A stretch of DNA of 64,000 bases, taken from Oryzias latipes (taxonomy: Eukaryota; Chordata; Actinopteri; Beloniformes; Adrianichthyidae). The notes under the pieces are model-generated. The model made no database searches. It was not told the origin of the DNA and was given only the letters and a program-made list of their open reading frames with translations. A program made the translations under genes and the position numbers. Positions 8,701 to 19,000 of this stretch are shown here, in pieces. The stretch spans positions 17,801,354 through 17,865,353 of the forward strand of contig NC_019876.2 in the NCBI RefSeq assembly GCF_002234675.1. Reading direction: 5' to 3'. The stretch's first letter is position 1; each line of letters begins with the position of its first letter.

Positions 8701-11004
8701 AGAGATCAGACGAAGATGAGTTTGAAGAAAGAAGACGACTTGAGAGATCAGACGAAGATGAGTTTGAAGAAAGAAGACGACTATAGAGATCAGACGAAGA
8801 TGAGTTTGAAGAAAGAAGACGACTATAGAGGTCAGACGAAGATGAGTTTGAAGAAAGAAGACGACTATAGAGATCAGACAAAGATGAGTTTGAAGAAAGA
8901 AGACGACTTGAGAGATCAGACAAAGATGAGTTTGAAGAAAGAAGACGACTATAGAGATCAGACGAAGATGAGTTTGAAGAAAGAAGACGACTATAGAGAT
9001 CAGACGAAGATGAGTTTGAAGAAAGAAGACGACTATAGAGGTCAGACGAAGATGAGTTTGAAGAAAGAAGACGACTATAGAGATCAGACGAAGATGAGTT
9101 TGAAGAAAGAAGACGATTTAAGAGATCAGACGAAGATGAGTGTTGACAAACAAAAAGATGAAAAAAACAAGCCAGAAGACCAAGCACAAGCTGCAAAACG
9201 TTTGACCATATATGACCTTTATACGACTTCAAAACAGAGCAGTGGTAGGCAAAGTGAATACAGACCGAGATCTTCAGAGAGGAGTCAGGAAGGTGATAAA
9301 GAGAACAGGAGAGGATCAACACTGCATGAGCAACAAAGCAACAACAAATCCACTGAAAGCCAGATCTCTCCTGGAAATCAGACAGGTAGAGGAAGTATCC
9401 AGAGCAACATCAACAGGGAGATGGCAGAAGTTCAAAGAGAAGATTTCAAACATTTAGTGAAACATTTTGAAGGTTTAGTCAATGATGGCCAGGGTCAAAG
9501 CAGAGAGGGGCCCTCAAGCACGAGTGTGGATTATGATGCAGGGAGCAGGAAGAACTCATGTATTCAACAGAGGGATGACAGCAGAGATGCTGGAAACGAA
9601 CAGAGAAATAATGTGCAGCTTCCACAAACTGGAGGAACTACTCTGACAAATGATGGATGTGATGATGATGGTTCTGGTTCTGTTCAGCACTCTGGAACAT
9701 TATATCGTTCTTCCATGTCAGTTAGCTTACAAAATCAAAGTTCAGGAAAAAAATGTGATTACAAAGAGATAACAAAGAGAACACAAAATGAAGTCATTTT
9801 GGATGTATTACCCAAAAGAAAATATAATGGAGAAACTGATGATCAACAACACAAACACAACGATGAACGTACGTCCGAAAGAGATGGCCGATATGAAGCA
9901 ACTTTAAATCGTCCTGCGAGTTCATCTGAAGACAGAAAGGAAAGAACCAACAGATCTAATGTGGAAAAAACAAGAGAGTCATACAGTTCCTGTGACCGAT
10001 TACATCACCAAACCGAGCCCCCAAAAATCCTTCAGCAGAATGCAACATCTGGATTTATCAATGCTTCACAAGATTGTCATGTGGACCAAAACAGCACAGA
10101 GATGACGCCTGTGCACACAGCTCCACCAAACTCTGATCCAGTGAGCCATTTGACAAAATCTGTAAAGGAATTGACTTTGACTGACAGGCAGACACATGAA
10201 GATGTTCTCACAAACACGCCTGTGAAAAAAGAACGCAGGGGTCAGCAAATATTATCTAGCAATCACTATGAGTCTAGCTACAATCCAGAGTCTCCAAACC
10301 ATGGTCATTCCTGTCCGACTTACCAAAATTCACAAAGTCATACTGCATATTCTTATCCCTCCTTCTCAGGGCACAACATGCCTGTGAATACTGATCGCAG
10401 GGGTCAGCAAATGCTATCAAACCCTCATCGTCGGTCTCACTGCAATCCAGAGTCTCCAAATCATGGTCATTCCTGTCCGACTTACCCATATTCACAAAGT
10501 AATATAGCACATTCTTATCCCTCCCTCTCAGGGCACAACATGCCTGTGAATACTGATCACAGGGGTCAGCAAATGCTATTTAACACTTATAATTGGTGTG
10601 GCTACAATCTGGTGTATCCAATCCATGGTTCTTTATATCCAATTAACCAAAATTCACAAGGTTATATAGCAAGTTCTTGTCCCTTCTACTCAGGACACAT
10701 CACGCCTGCTGAAAATGTCACAGCCCCCACAGGCGGTTTGGTTATTCCGACTGTCTTTGATTCCTCTATAGATCCAATGCACAATATTTCTGCTCCGCCT
10801 GACCCAGTTGGTCCACAGTTAGGTTCTGGAATCAGAACCACCACAGAAATTCTGAGGAGAGAGACTCAAACAGGGTCCAGTCATGAAAACACGGAGCGAG
10901 GCTCTTCTGAGTCACAGGCACAAGTCATAACTGAAGACTCAGCTGATCCTTATGTAATAAGAGCGGTGTGCGGTTGTTTATGCCCTAAAACTCACCATTT
11001 TTGA
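2756..11004 (+). CDS. USP-family (C19) deubiquitinase-like protein with repeat-rich C-terminal tail, 5' partial
   Basis: Exons by splice sites and phase: 2756-2878, 6393-6488, 6887-7015, 7093-7218, 7306-7343, 7417-7451, 7562-11004. The parts match a USP domain. A first Cys cluster (SKCCKCNTE) is followed by the second zinc-ribbon pair FCGDC and by the core strand EVLTLLLKRFKF. Then come the His box SGHYTATI with WYNFND, and the end strand SAYLLFYRK. The last exon adds an acidic/Lys-rich region, 31 copies of a 14-residue repeat, a polar stretch and three 54-residue repeats. USP enzymes cleave ubiquitin from proteins. The Cys-box and QDA exons are not in the window, so activity cannot be judged. 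Exon lengths match the convergent paralogue (12252-16723). Intron 1 is swollen by transposons. Closest class by feel is the fish USP47-like group. A short extra exon after 11004 (about 11098-11152, before GTAAGT) is possible. Confidence 0.8.
2995..4033. mobile_element. Non-autonomous hAT transposon (about 1.04 kb)
   Basis: Termini CAGCGGTCCCCAACC (left) and GGTTGGGGAGCACTG (right) are imperfect inverted repeats of the hAT/Charlie style. The element is flanked by a perfect 8-bp target-site duplication, CTTTAGCT, at 2987-2994 and 4034-4041. ORFs inside (for example 3140-3502, minus) show no hAT transposase motifs. It sits in intron 1 of the visible part of the USP-like gene. Confidence 0.9.
4292..5165 (-). 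mobile_element. Degenerate LINE fragment, L2/Rex-like reverse transcriptase C-terminus
   Basis: On the minus strand, broken frames give MAFDTVDHNILLSKLED and GTALNWL (end of the reverse transcriptase palm/thumb), then LATLHWLSVNFRVHLKILLF and RAFSICASKLWIALPL (the conserved C-terminal region after RT in L2/Rex-type elements). Frameshifts and a G-run at about 4780-4803 break the frame. The 3' end near 4292 has the AAGTTTATTTATATGG tail type seen in fish LINEs. It is a relic with no intact ORF. Confidence 0.75.
5175..5830 (-). mobile_element. Tc1-like transposon relic, 5' portion, split by a MITE
   Basis: On the minus strand 5300-5215 encodes KTKELSKDTRDKIVHLNK, the start of the helix-turn-helix DNA-binding region of a common fish Tc1-like transposase. 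Upstream (5518-5830) is the matching 5' non-coding part, recognised from memory of this fish repeat. The catalytic DDE region is missing. MITE copy A2 (5316-5517) interrupts it just before the coding start. Confidence 0.65.
5316..5517. mobile_element. MITE family A, copy 2 (nested in the Tc1-like relic)
   Basis: The left end CATAAGAACTGGACTGAGTG and right end ACTCAGTTCAGTTCCATACA are inverted. The interior keeps GCCAAAATCCTATAGACTTC as in the other copies. At 202 bp it is shorter than copies 1 and 3. It lies between the 5' non-coding and coding parts of the Tc1-like relic. Confidence 0.65.
7846..9147 (+). repeat. Coding 42-bp minisatellite: 31 units of a 14-residue repeat
   Basis: Thirty-one in-register units of consensus KEDDYRDQTKMSLK, preceded by two diverged units (about 7762-7845). 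Units differ at a few positions: Y or L after DD, D or G after R, and twice N for the first D. Y-type and L-type units often alternate in adjacent pairs, which suggests duplication of dimers by unequal crossing-over. The array is highly charged and probably extended or helical. The reverse strand is also open across it, purely because the period is a multiple of three. Confidence 0.95.
10234..10715 (+). repeat. Three tandem 162-bp coding repeats (54 residues each)
   Basis: Units begin RRGQQ at 10234, RRGQQ at 10396 and HRGQQ at 10558, exactly 162 bp apart. The first two are close (shared NPESPNHGHSCPTY and SGHNMPVNTD), the third has diverged strongly. They are rich in Ser, His, Tyr, Asn and Pro and unlike the 14-residue array. 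No domain was recognised. Confidence 0.9.
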
Positions 11005-12251
11005 CCAAAAACAGTTTTTAGTCAGAGAAACATGCAGATTGTTGATTTTTGTTTTAGTCTGAACTTTGACCCTGTACTGTGTTCTTATGCACTGCAGAAA
11101 AACATGACCTGCTGGCACAAGAGCAAAATAGGAATTTTGAAAATATTAAAAGCAGTAAGTATTTAAAGCGGTATCTAATAAAATTAAGACTTGTTTTTTT
11201 CCAAAAAAAGATTTACTCTAAATACAAATAGAATATAATAAACAACCTTTTGTAACATAATAGTGGTTGGATTACATGTTTGCTTCGTCTCTTCCAATCA
11301 ATTAAACTCCATTTGTTGGTCACTATTTTTATGGAATCCTGGGTGTGTTGTATATAATCAGTGTAAATAAGTCTATTTTTGTTTATGTATAACTATGTCA
11401 AGAAATTCCCTCATCTTATTGTCTTTATTTTCCAATCAATGTATCAAAATATCTTTGATACATTTGTTATTTGTCTTTTTTCTTGTGTTTTTATTGCTTC
11501 AAACAAACCAAACTTAAATAATGTATTGCACAGTATATTGAATGTTATAAAAAAAAATGTTAAGTTTTAAATCTGCCAAGAAACAGTGTATTCTGATAAT
11601 AGAACCTTAACTGTTGTACTGTACATTAATACATGTATTAAAACATTAAATGTAATGGAATCTTTCCATTTTTTTTGCTCAGTAACGTCCTTTGGTGATT
11701 TTTTGAAGCATAGTTATTTGAATTCAGTTTTTCAGTGTAGATGATCTCATGATTAAAGACTGCAGGGTTCTGAAAGGTTCTGTGAACATGTATTGAGGGT
11801 AAGTCCATGTCACCTCCATCTCTCATTTCACTGTTTTGAAGCTGTTAAATTAACATTTTCATTACAATTCACAAACTAACTTTAACTACATCTTCACTCA
11901 TTCATTTGGATGTTTACAGTTTTCCATGTTTTATTTTGTTTATTTTTAGCCCACGTTTGAGGCGTTCATGCTACATTGTAAAGTCTAAATGATTTTAAAT
12001 ATGAACATTTTAAGAATAAATAAATAAAACATCTCAATGACAGCTTTATTATATCCTTTGGAGTCAGAAAAATAGGGGGTGAGTTGCTGTCTAACTTGAA
12101 AGCTGCTTACATCCAGGATGATCAAATGCAGAGTCACATTTTTACTAATAAAAAGGGATGGAAATTTTTTTTTCTGTAAGCTATAAAAACACATGTGATA
12201 AAAGTCGCTGTTTACCATTTCCCTCTATAAAAACTCCTCTGTAGAGCGTCA
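11005..12251. other. Intergenic region between two convergent USP-like genes
   Basis: AT-rich sequence holding the 3' UTRs of both genes. The minus-strand gene has an AATAAA signal on its strand at 12050-12045. A possible extra plus-strand exon is at about 11098-11152. Nothing else was recognised. Confidence 0.5.
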
Positions 12252-15200
12252 TCACTTCCAGGGCTCTTTAGGTGTCCTCTGCCTCCTCTCCAGTCGGCTG
12301 TTAGCAGAAACAGCCCGCTGTGTTTTCTCCTGATTTCTGTTTGAGCTGCGGGACCTTCTGTCCACATCTGGTGAGCCACGGCTCTCGGTTGGATGGGTGA
12401 TGGCGTAGACGCTGTTGGAGCGTCTTTTTGTAGGGGAAACTGAAGGATTCAGATTCATACTGTTGAAATAAGTCTGTGGTTTTACAGCTTTTCCTTTACT
12501 TTTAAAAGCGGTCGTAGCTTCCCTGTGGTTGCTTGTGAATGCAGGTGGTGCAGGATGCTTTCTAGCTCTTGCAGGGCTGCACACAGGTACATACGTCTCT
12601 GGTTCGACGTTCCTAATGACCCCTTTTTGAATTTGACCCTTCCTGTTTGTTTCAAAGTGGCGTTCTGCATGAAGTCTGTCAGTGATGAGACCAATGGACT
12701 CTGCTTCTGCTCCTCTCTGATTGATGTCAGGATGTTGCATCCCCATTGCTGCTCCCTGGTTGAACTGTTCCTCTTTTAAGAGATGGTCATCTCCACCACT
12801 GCAACTTCCACTGCTCAATGGAGGAAAATTAGCAAAAGTCTGTTCATCTCTCTCCCATCCTTCATCAGTTCTTGGGTCACCATCATCAGTCATGTATGGA
12901 CATCCACTTGCTTGAAGGGAAGCATAGAAAAAAAATCATGTCACAAGCAAAAGTCTAGAGTCTACATGGTTGTTTGCAATTTAAAATTAAAAAGTTATCA
13001 AAATTTCACATGCAGTTTTTTAAAAAACCTCAGATTTGCATGTAGCGGTGAACAAAAAAAAGTAGAAACATCTGTATTTTTTTTCAGAGCCACTAGGGGC
13101 GACTCCTGTAAAGGGTCTTCTTTCAAAATGTGATTTTTTTTCTCATCTAAATATACACAGTAGGTCATATCTTACTAACTTTTTCATTAATTAAGGCCCA
13201 AACTCATCATTTGAACCTCATGAACTCATGAAGGATAACAAAGTATCTTGTAGGATGTAGCTATGCTGTGTTTAATAACCAGTGTTAGTGTGGGGATTTA
13301 CAGATTTTTTCTTTTTTTTAGCCAGACTCTTGGGCTTAAAGCATAAAGATTTGCTGGAACAATTGTTTTCTCTGAGGAAACACGTTGGTTAGAACTTTTA
13401 CAGATGTACCCCAAAAATATCTCATATATTTTTGTCAGTTTACTCAGAAAGTGAAACTTTGACTTTATAAAGAACCATCTTCATTACTGGATCTGTTGTT
13501 TCTCATCTTCGTCTTGACATCATAGCTTTCTATCGGGTTCAGGTCTGGTGAGTTTGCTGGTCAGTCGACCACAGTAACAATATGGTTATTGTACCAACTT
13601 TTGGTGCCAAGTCCTGCCAGCATCTCCATCCAGCTCAAGAATTTCCTTGTTGATGCATCAATGTGGATTTCAGGAACCACAGTGGACCATGACATGACAC
13701 CTGAACTTCACACTGGACCTTAACATGGAAATGTTCTCAATATTCTAATTTTCTAAGACTGAATTCTGAGTTTTCATCACCCGTGAGCCATAATCACCAA
13801 TTATAAGAAATGAAGGCTTCAAACATTTCAGTCCAGGAGGAATAATTCTATGTAAAATACAAATGTTACTGTTTAAAGTAAAAATATTGAACTTTTCCTG
13901 AGAATCTAAGAACTGACATGGACTCACTACAATAGTGTGTTTTTTGCCTTTTTTAAGTTATTCAAGTTAAGATAATTAAAGTATTTTAAGTTCATGAGAG
14001 AAGAAACCTAAACTTACCCTTCATGTACATCAGGAGGTAAGCTGTATGGGACCTATTTAAGAGACAAAAATTGAAAACATGTAAAGAAGCACAAAATATT
14101 TATAATCTGAAGAATAAACTGTAATTTACCTTAATGTGTTTTCTCCATTTATAAAATATTTAGAGTCAACCTGGAAAATTAAATGAAACAGAGCAGCTCA
14201 CCAGGACTGTCTTTGATCTTTAACATGCGAGTGTGTAAAATAAAACAAATAAGGCCTCACATTTTTAACGCTGCGGTCATTGAAACAATACCAGCTGCCA
14301 GTTTCAAAGGATTTAATATCTGCGGTGTAGTGACCTCCAGTCAGATCACCAAAATGATCAACCACAGCATAGAGGTCATACCTGCAATTCTAAGCAGAGG
14401 GAAATTTCATACATTTTTTTAATGATTATCTAAAAGTGCATAAAAAACTATTAACAGGTGAATTACCGCGATGTCTACAGTTTGAGCCACATCAGCTGTG
14501 CACTGCAGCTTGACGTAACACTTGTGCTTGCTGTCAAAGGTGAATCTCTTCAGAAGGAGGGTCAGAGCTTCAGGGCTTTGTGTCACCTCACATTCCTGGA
14601 GAACATGAAGGAAAAGGTTAAAAAAACAAACAAAAAAAAGGGAATCAGCACTGATAATAAACACTTACAGTACCACAATGCTCAACCTACCAGGTCTGCA
14701 TCCTGTTTTTGGTTGCAGCTGTTGCAGTAAAGTTGGTTCTCTCCAGACACTTTTTGCACCTTGAAGAAACCCTCCAGTCCTTGCTGCTGCAGAGAAAATA
14801 TTTGTCTTCAGCATCTTTTTTTGACCATTTAACTGCAGATAAATGAAGTCCCAGTACCACGTTGTAGGTTTTATGGTTGTAATCTTTGACGGCAAGCGGC
14901 AGAATCCAAAAGAAGCTTTTAGAATCACTGGAATTTTTGCACCCGTGGCATGTGGTCTTATGATTCAGCTCTCCTTTAAATATCTGAAAGCAACAAAAAA
15001 TTAAAAACAATTCATGCTGTGAGCTTAAAATTAGGGGAGCAGCAATGAGGCAAGTTGTTAACCATATCAACCCATGCATAGGGGTGTCAAATTATCGCGC
15101 TATTCTTGATTATTTAACAAGTTAGCATGTTATTCTTTTTTTGACATTAATCCCTTTTGTAATCTACAACTATTGTCATGTTCTCACATATAACACAAAG

Positions 15201-16723
15201 GTCCAACTGTTAACTTGCATAAATGTTTTTGAACTCAGCTGAAAACATGTCTCATCACTTGTGCCCTGGAATGTTGCTGTTGTGATGTCATCAATGTGCG
15301 ACTTTGTAGTTAAATTGTTAAAATGTATTTTTTCAACATAAAATATATTGACCATCATTTGAAGCAAATACACGATTATCAAGATTTTACTCTCCAAAAT
15401 CCAAATCTAGAGATTCCTATAGAGCGTACCGACATTTAAAGGTTTCAATTTACATCAAGTTTTTTTTATTTTAAAAAGACATTGACCTAACCCAGATCTG
15501 GAAATGAATCTTTTTGTTGCATACATATTTGTTCTGTTAACTGATAATCTTTGTTTATAGGATAAATCCTGTGATTGGTTCTTGTTCAACCTTTATCTTC
15601 TTGCCTTTAAGTTTGTTTTGCATTTTTCAGTACTAACTAACCCCCCCCGTCTTTACCTTGGAAGCCTCTGGACTGGTGTGACACAGGATCTTTTCAAAGT
15701 ACTCTGCAGCATCTCTTTGCTCATAGACTGAAGGAATAAGAAAGGGAGAAGGTTCATAAACGCATCTGTTTATATTGTTGTGTAGATAATGAACACTTAC
15801 CATCTCTGATGCCCAGTATTTTGGTGATTTTGTGCGTTTGGGGCCTCTTTTTCTCCAAGTTTTCAAAAAGCTCCTTCAGAAGTGGATCAATGCTTGTTGA
15901 ATTATTCCCACTGCATCTGTGGAGCCGTGAGTTCAGGCAACAGCGGTCTGAGTGAAACTTCTCCATCATTTCTTTACTCTGCATCACATTCATTATTCAA
16001 GCAATGTAAATAATGGTTAAGAAAATATAAAGATTCCACTAAGACTTGACAGAACAGATGGGCTATTATCCTCACTTAATTTATTCAGGTTGACATCTAA
16101 GATAGCAGAACTTTAAAACATTGTCTAGACTTTATCCTGAAAGTCTTCCTTTTTTTAAGAAAAGCGAAAATTTTAATCGGAAAATATTTGTTTTCTTTTT
16201 AATCTCTGCTGGTTTTAATTTTTTAACATATATAGTTGTCGTTTTTGGAGTTCTACAATAAATAAATAATTATTTTTTTATGCTGTTACTGTACACAAAT
16301 ACTATACAAAAGTATTGTCGCCGTTTTCTAGTTAAGATTCATAAAAAATAAACTGGTTCTGCTTTTAGTAAACATGGATAAAAAGTGTGCTAATTTAAGA
16401 TGGAACATTATTATAAATATATGTCTATTGTTATTATTTATGTCCCCATCATAAGTGGACTAAAACCTGAGGCAGAGAAGAGGTTTCAAACCTTTTCACA
16501 GCTTCCCGAAACTCTTCGGTCCAGAAGAGCACCTGAAGTACGCAGTTTAAGTAGCATGTGAGACCAGGACTGTCCAGACCCTGATAATCTGAACAGGAAC
16601 ATACAGACATGTTATCATTGCAGACAAATAAGATTTATCTTTTTTTTTCTTTGGTTTTCACTTGCCTGAGATGGAGAGGTTCTCCAGTTTCTCTCTGAAC
16701 CTCTTAACGACAAGACGATCCAT
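12252..16723 (-). CDS. USP-family (C19) deubiquitinase-like protein, complete, 11 exons, 538 aa
   Basis: Exons from the 5' end: 16723-16666, 16588-16492, 15976-15801, 15727-15657, 14983-14858, 14786-14691, 14595-14467, 14389-14261, 14170-14130, 14052-14018, 12910-12252. They sum to 1,617 nt in one frame. Motifs: Cys box GLDSPGLTCYLN with catalytic Cys31, QDA-type box EQRDAAEYF (113-121), zinc-ribbon pairs CHGC (146-149) and CNSC (197-200), ALTLLLKRF, His box GGHYTADI with His271, WYCFND ending at Asp289, and HTAYLLMYM closing the domain. The last exon adds about 215 basic, Ser-rich residues. The family hydrolyses ubiquitin isopeptide bonds in cytosol or nucleus. Position -5 from the Cys is Ser26, where USPs normally have the oxyanion Asn. 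Intron 1 has a GC donor. Exon 2 could instead end after GCT with exon 3 starting at 15978, also in frame. Symbol not assigned; USP47-like class is likely. Confidence 0.85.
13440..13925 (-). mobile_element. Degenerate Tc1-like transposon relic, 3' portion
   Basis: The plus strand reads TCAGGTCTGGTGAGTTTGCT and nearby words that are the reverse complement of the DWPANSPDLNPIE coding block of a fish Tc1-like transposase. The stretch at 13730-13920 matches the AT-rich 3' non-coding part of the same family from memory. Deletions and stops abolish coding. It lies in the last intron of the minus-strand USP-like gene. Confidence 0.6.
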
Positions 16724-17989
16724 ACTGCTGGTTGATGGAAGCCTCCAGCACCTCCACCGTTGTCTGTCATTTCACGAGAACCATTTCATGCTGTTGTGAT
16801 GCAGCAAAACAGAAATCAGTTTTTATCAAACGTTCTGACTTAAGAACCCAAACGGACCAAAAATAAAAAACGTTCAAATTAATTTCAAGAAAACCACATT
16901 TTGAAGTTTCTGTTTGATACTCTGGAATCTGTTTCGTAGAGCCTGTCTGGGCTCCAACATCTGCCTTCACACACAAAATTACATCAAAAAGGACCACTCA
17001 GAATGGAACAAAGAAGGAATATTAAAGACCAGGGATGATAAGCACTGTTTTAGACCAGTTCTGTGGCCTTGGTGGAGCGTCTGCCCTAATACAAGAAAAT
17101 TGTGGGTTCAAATCCATGATCGGGTCATACCGAAGACTCAAACGGTACACCTGATTGCAGCATTCAAATACCCATTCCCAATCAAACAATAAAACTAGTA
17201 CTCTCATAAGTAAAATGGTGAATTCTTACATGAAAAAGCAATTTTTCTGCCTAAAAGAAAAAAAAAGGATCATCATGTGTTTTCTTCCCACTTTGTGGCT
17301 GATGTGCTGCAGTCCCAAACACCACTAGCAGTTAAATAACAGTACAGGAGTTTGTTGGGCATGGGGAATTCACCACACCTTCTTCAGTGGTTGATCTGAA
17401 ACACCAGAACTCTGTTAACTGACTGTATCGATATATTCCACTTTAGTGTATCTTGAGCGTCCTGCTTTGGACCTAACTCTTTTATCAAAAGCCATCTACA
17501 CCTTCTGAGTTAATAATTGATCAATAACGGCTAGTAGCAGGTTGGAAATGATAATAGTTACCACTTGTTTGAGGTAGAATAGAGATGAAACTACTATGTG
17601 CCCTTTGAACCAGATGGAGAAGAGTAAAAATTATGCTTTTAACACAGAAGGAGACAGAACATTGTTTTTGGTATAAAAACTTTTTTTAAATCAAGTTTGG
17701 AGCCTAAAAGTAAAATAAATTCTAAAAAAATTACTTTTGGCGACTCCTTACTTAAACAAACTGTTAATTAATTTGCAGGAACTTCTGCTATCACCGGGTG
17801 AATCGAACACTTACCGGACAAAAGGAAGGTACGGAGAGGGTCCGTGAAGGCAACTGCTGCGTTTTGGGAAAAATTGTACACATTTAGCTTTGACGACCTC
17901 TGTAATCTTAAGCGAGAGAGTTCATTCTGCGTTTTTTTAAATAAAATATGTTCGGGTTCACCCACACATCCTGAATTTGGAGATTATAT

Positions 17990-18300
17990 AAAAATTAAAA
18001 AATAAAACGCTGGCGCTTTAGAACTCTAAAACAAAACAGGAGTTCACCGCGCTCGCTGTCCGTTTGAACATAATAACTCTTTCCCTTTCGAATGATAAGG
18101 ACCAGTGATAAGCTTGCCAATAAACGCGATGGAGCTCTTTACACGCGGTACCTTCTCAAACCAAAACATAAAAGTTTACGGTTTTTTTAATCGACTTCCG
18201 GTTAAACGCAGTGAGAAGGAGGTCCTAAACTACAGAGACCAAGGAGCCTCGTCTCTACTCAAGCGGACTCCGCATGCGCGAAAACACGTTTAATTCCGTT
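17990..18300 (-). promoter_or_regulatory. Candidate CpG-containing promoter region for the minus-strand USP-like gene
   Basis: This is a local rise in CpG in an AT-rich setting. It contains an ETS-like ACTTCCGGTT (about 18194-18203) and an NRF1-like CCGCATGCGCG (about 18271-18281). It lies 1.3-1.6 kb upstream of the start codon at 16723, so a 5' UTR exon and intron would be needed. An alternative is a promoter firing to the right. Inference from composition only. Confidence 0.35.
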
Positions 18301-19000
18301 AATTATAAGAATTTTATTTTTTGTTGCTTTATTTACACATAGAATACTGTTTTTCATGGACGACCCATCCTGTTGTTCCAATGAAACATTTATATTGAAT
18401 CTAGTCACATTTAAAAACAAAATTATCTTCCTTAGAAAATTTGAAAAAATTCAATCACAAATCATCCAAAGCAATCAGACTATTTAAAGCTGTCGACTTT
18501 ATTTTTATTTAGCATACCCAAATCTTAAATCCAACATTTTCATTTAATTCTCTTTTTTCGTTGTTATTTAATTTTGTTATTTTGTTGGGTTGAGTTCATA
18601 GTAAGAAGTTTTTGTTAAAAATGTTTATATTGTGATTTTTCGTTGTAGTTTTAAGGTATATGTATGCTACAAAATGTTTATTGTATTGCATTTTGAATTA
18701 GGCCCGAAAAAAGGATCATAGTATGGGAAATGTTCAAATTCCCTCCCACTAAAAAGTTATATACAGTTGCACGGAACTATCTAGTGCCTTGGATTCTAAA
18801 AGAATTTCAGACACAACGCTCACTTCTTTTTAAAATCTTGATTGTTTTTTATTTTCACATGAACCTCCAAAATTATTTAGGTGTTTTTATTTATCGAACA
18901 GTTTATTCTAAAAGACTGCACAAGTTGGACAGTTTTATTAAAGGCAATTTTGCAACTTTTTCAGTATCAACAAAACAAGCAGTTTTTGAAGGGAGGTTTT

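Larger units (their letters stand above)
7562..11004 (+). other. Giant terminal exon of the plus-strand USP-like gene
   Basis: This exon is open for 1,147 codons. The acceptor is TTTCTGCAG at 7553-7561, and the phase fits the preceding exon ending at 7451, giving YRKKDALNE across the join. The order is a Glu/Lys-rich leader (to about 7840), the 42-bp repeat array (7846-9147), a Ser/Gln/Asn-rich region with many charged residues (to about 10230), three 54-residue repeats (10234-10715) and a unique end. No known domain was recognised in the tail. A reading frame this long, with no stop outside the array as well, supports real coding sequence. Confidence 0.75.

Noticed and set aside
7751-9322. 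523-codon open frame on the minus strand (Ser/Leu-rich)
   Set aside because: It is the antisense shadow of the 42-bp repeat array. A period divisible by three keeps the reverse frame open, and the sense frame continues a spliced USP gene.
17000-17990. Possible additional 5' exons of the minus-strand USP-like gene
   Set aside because: Several AG/GT sites exist but no coding similarity. A non-coding first exon cannot be placed without transcripts.
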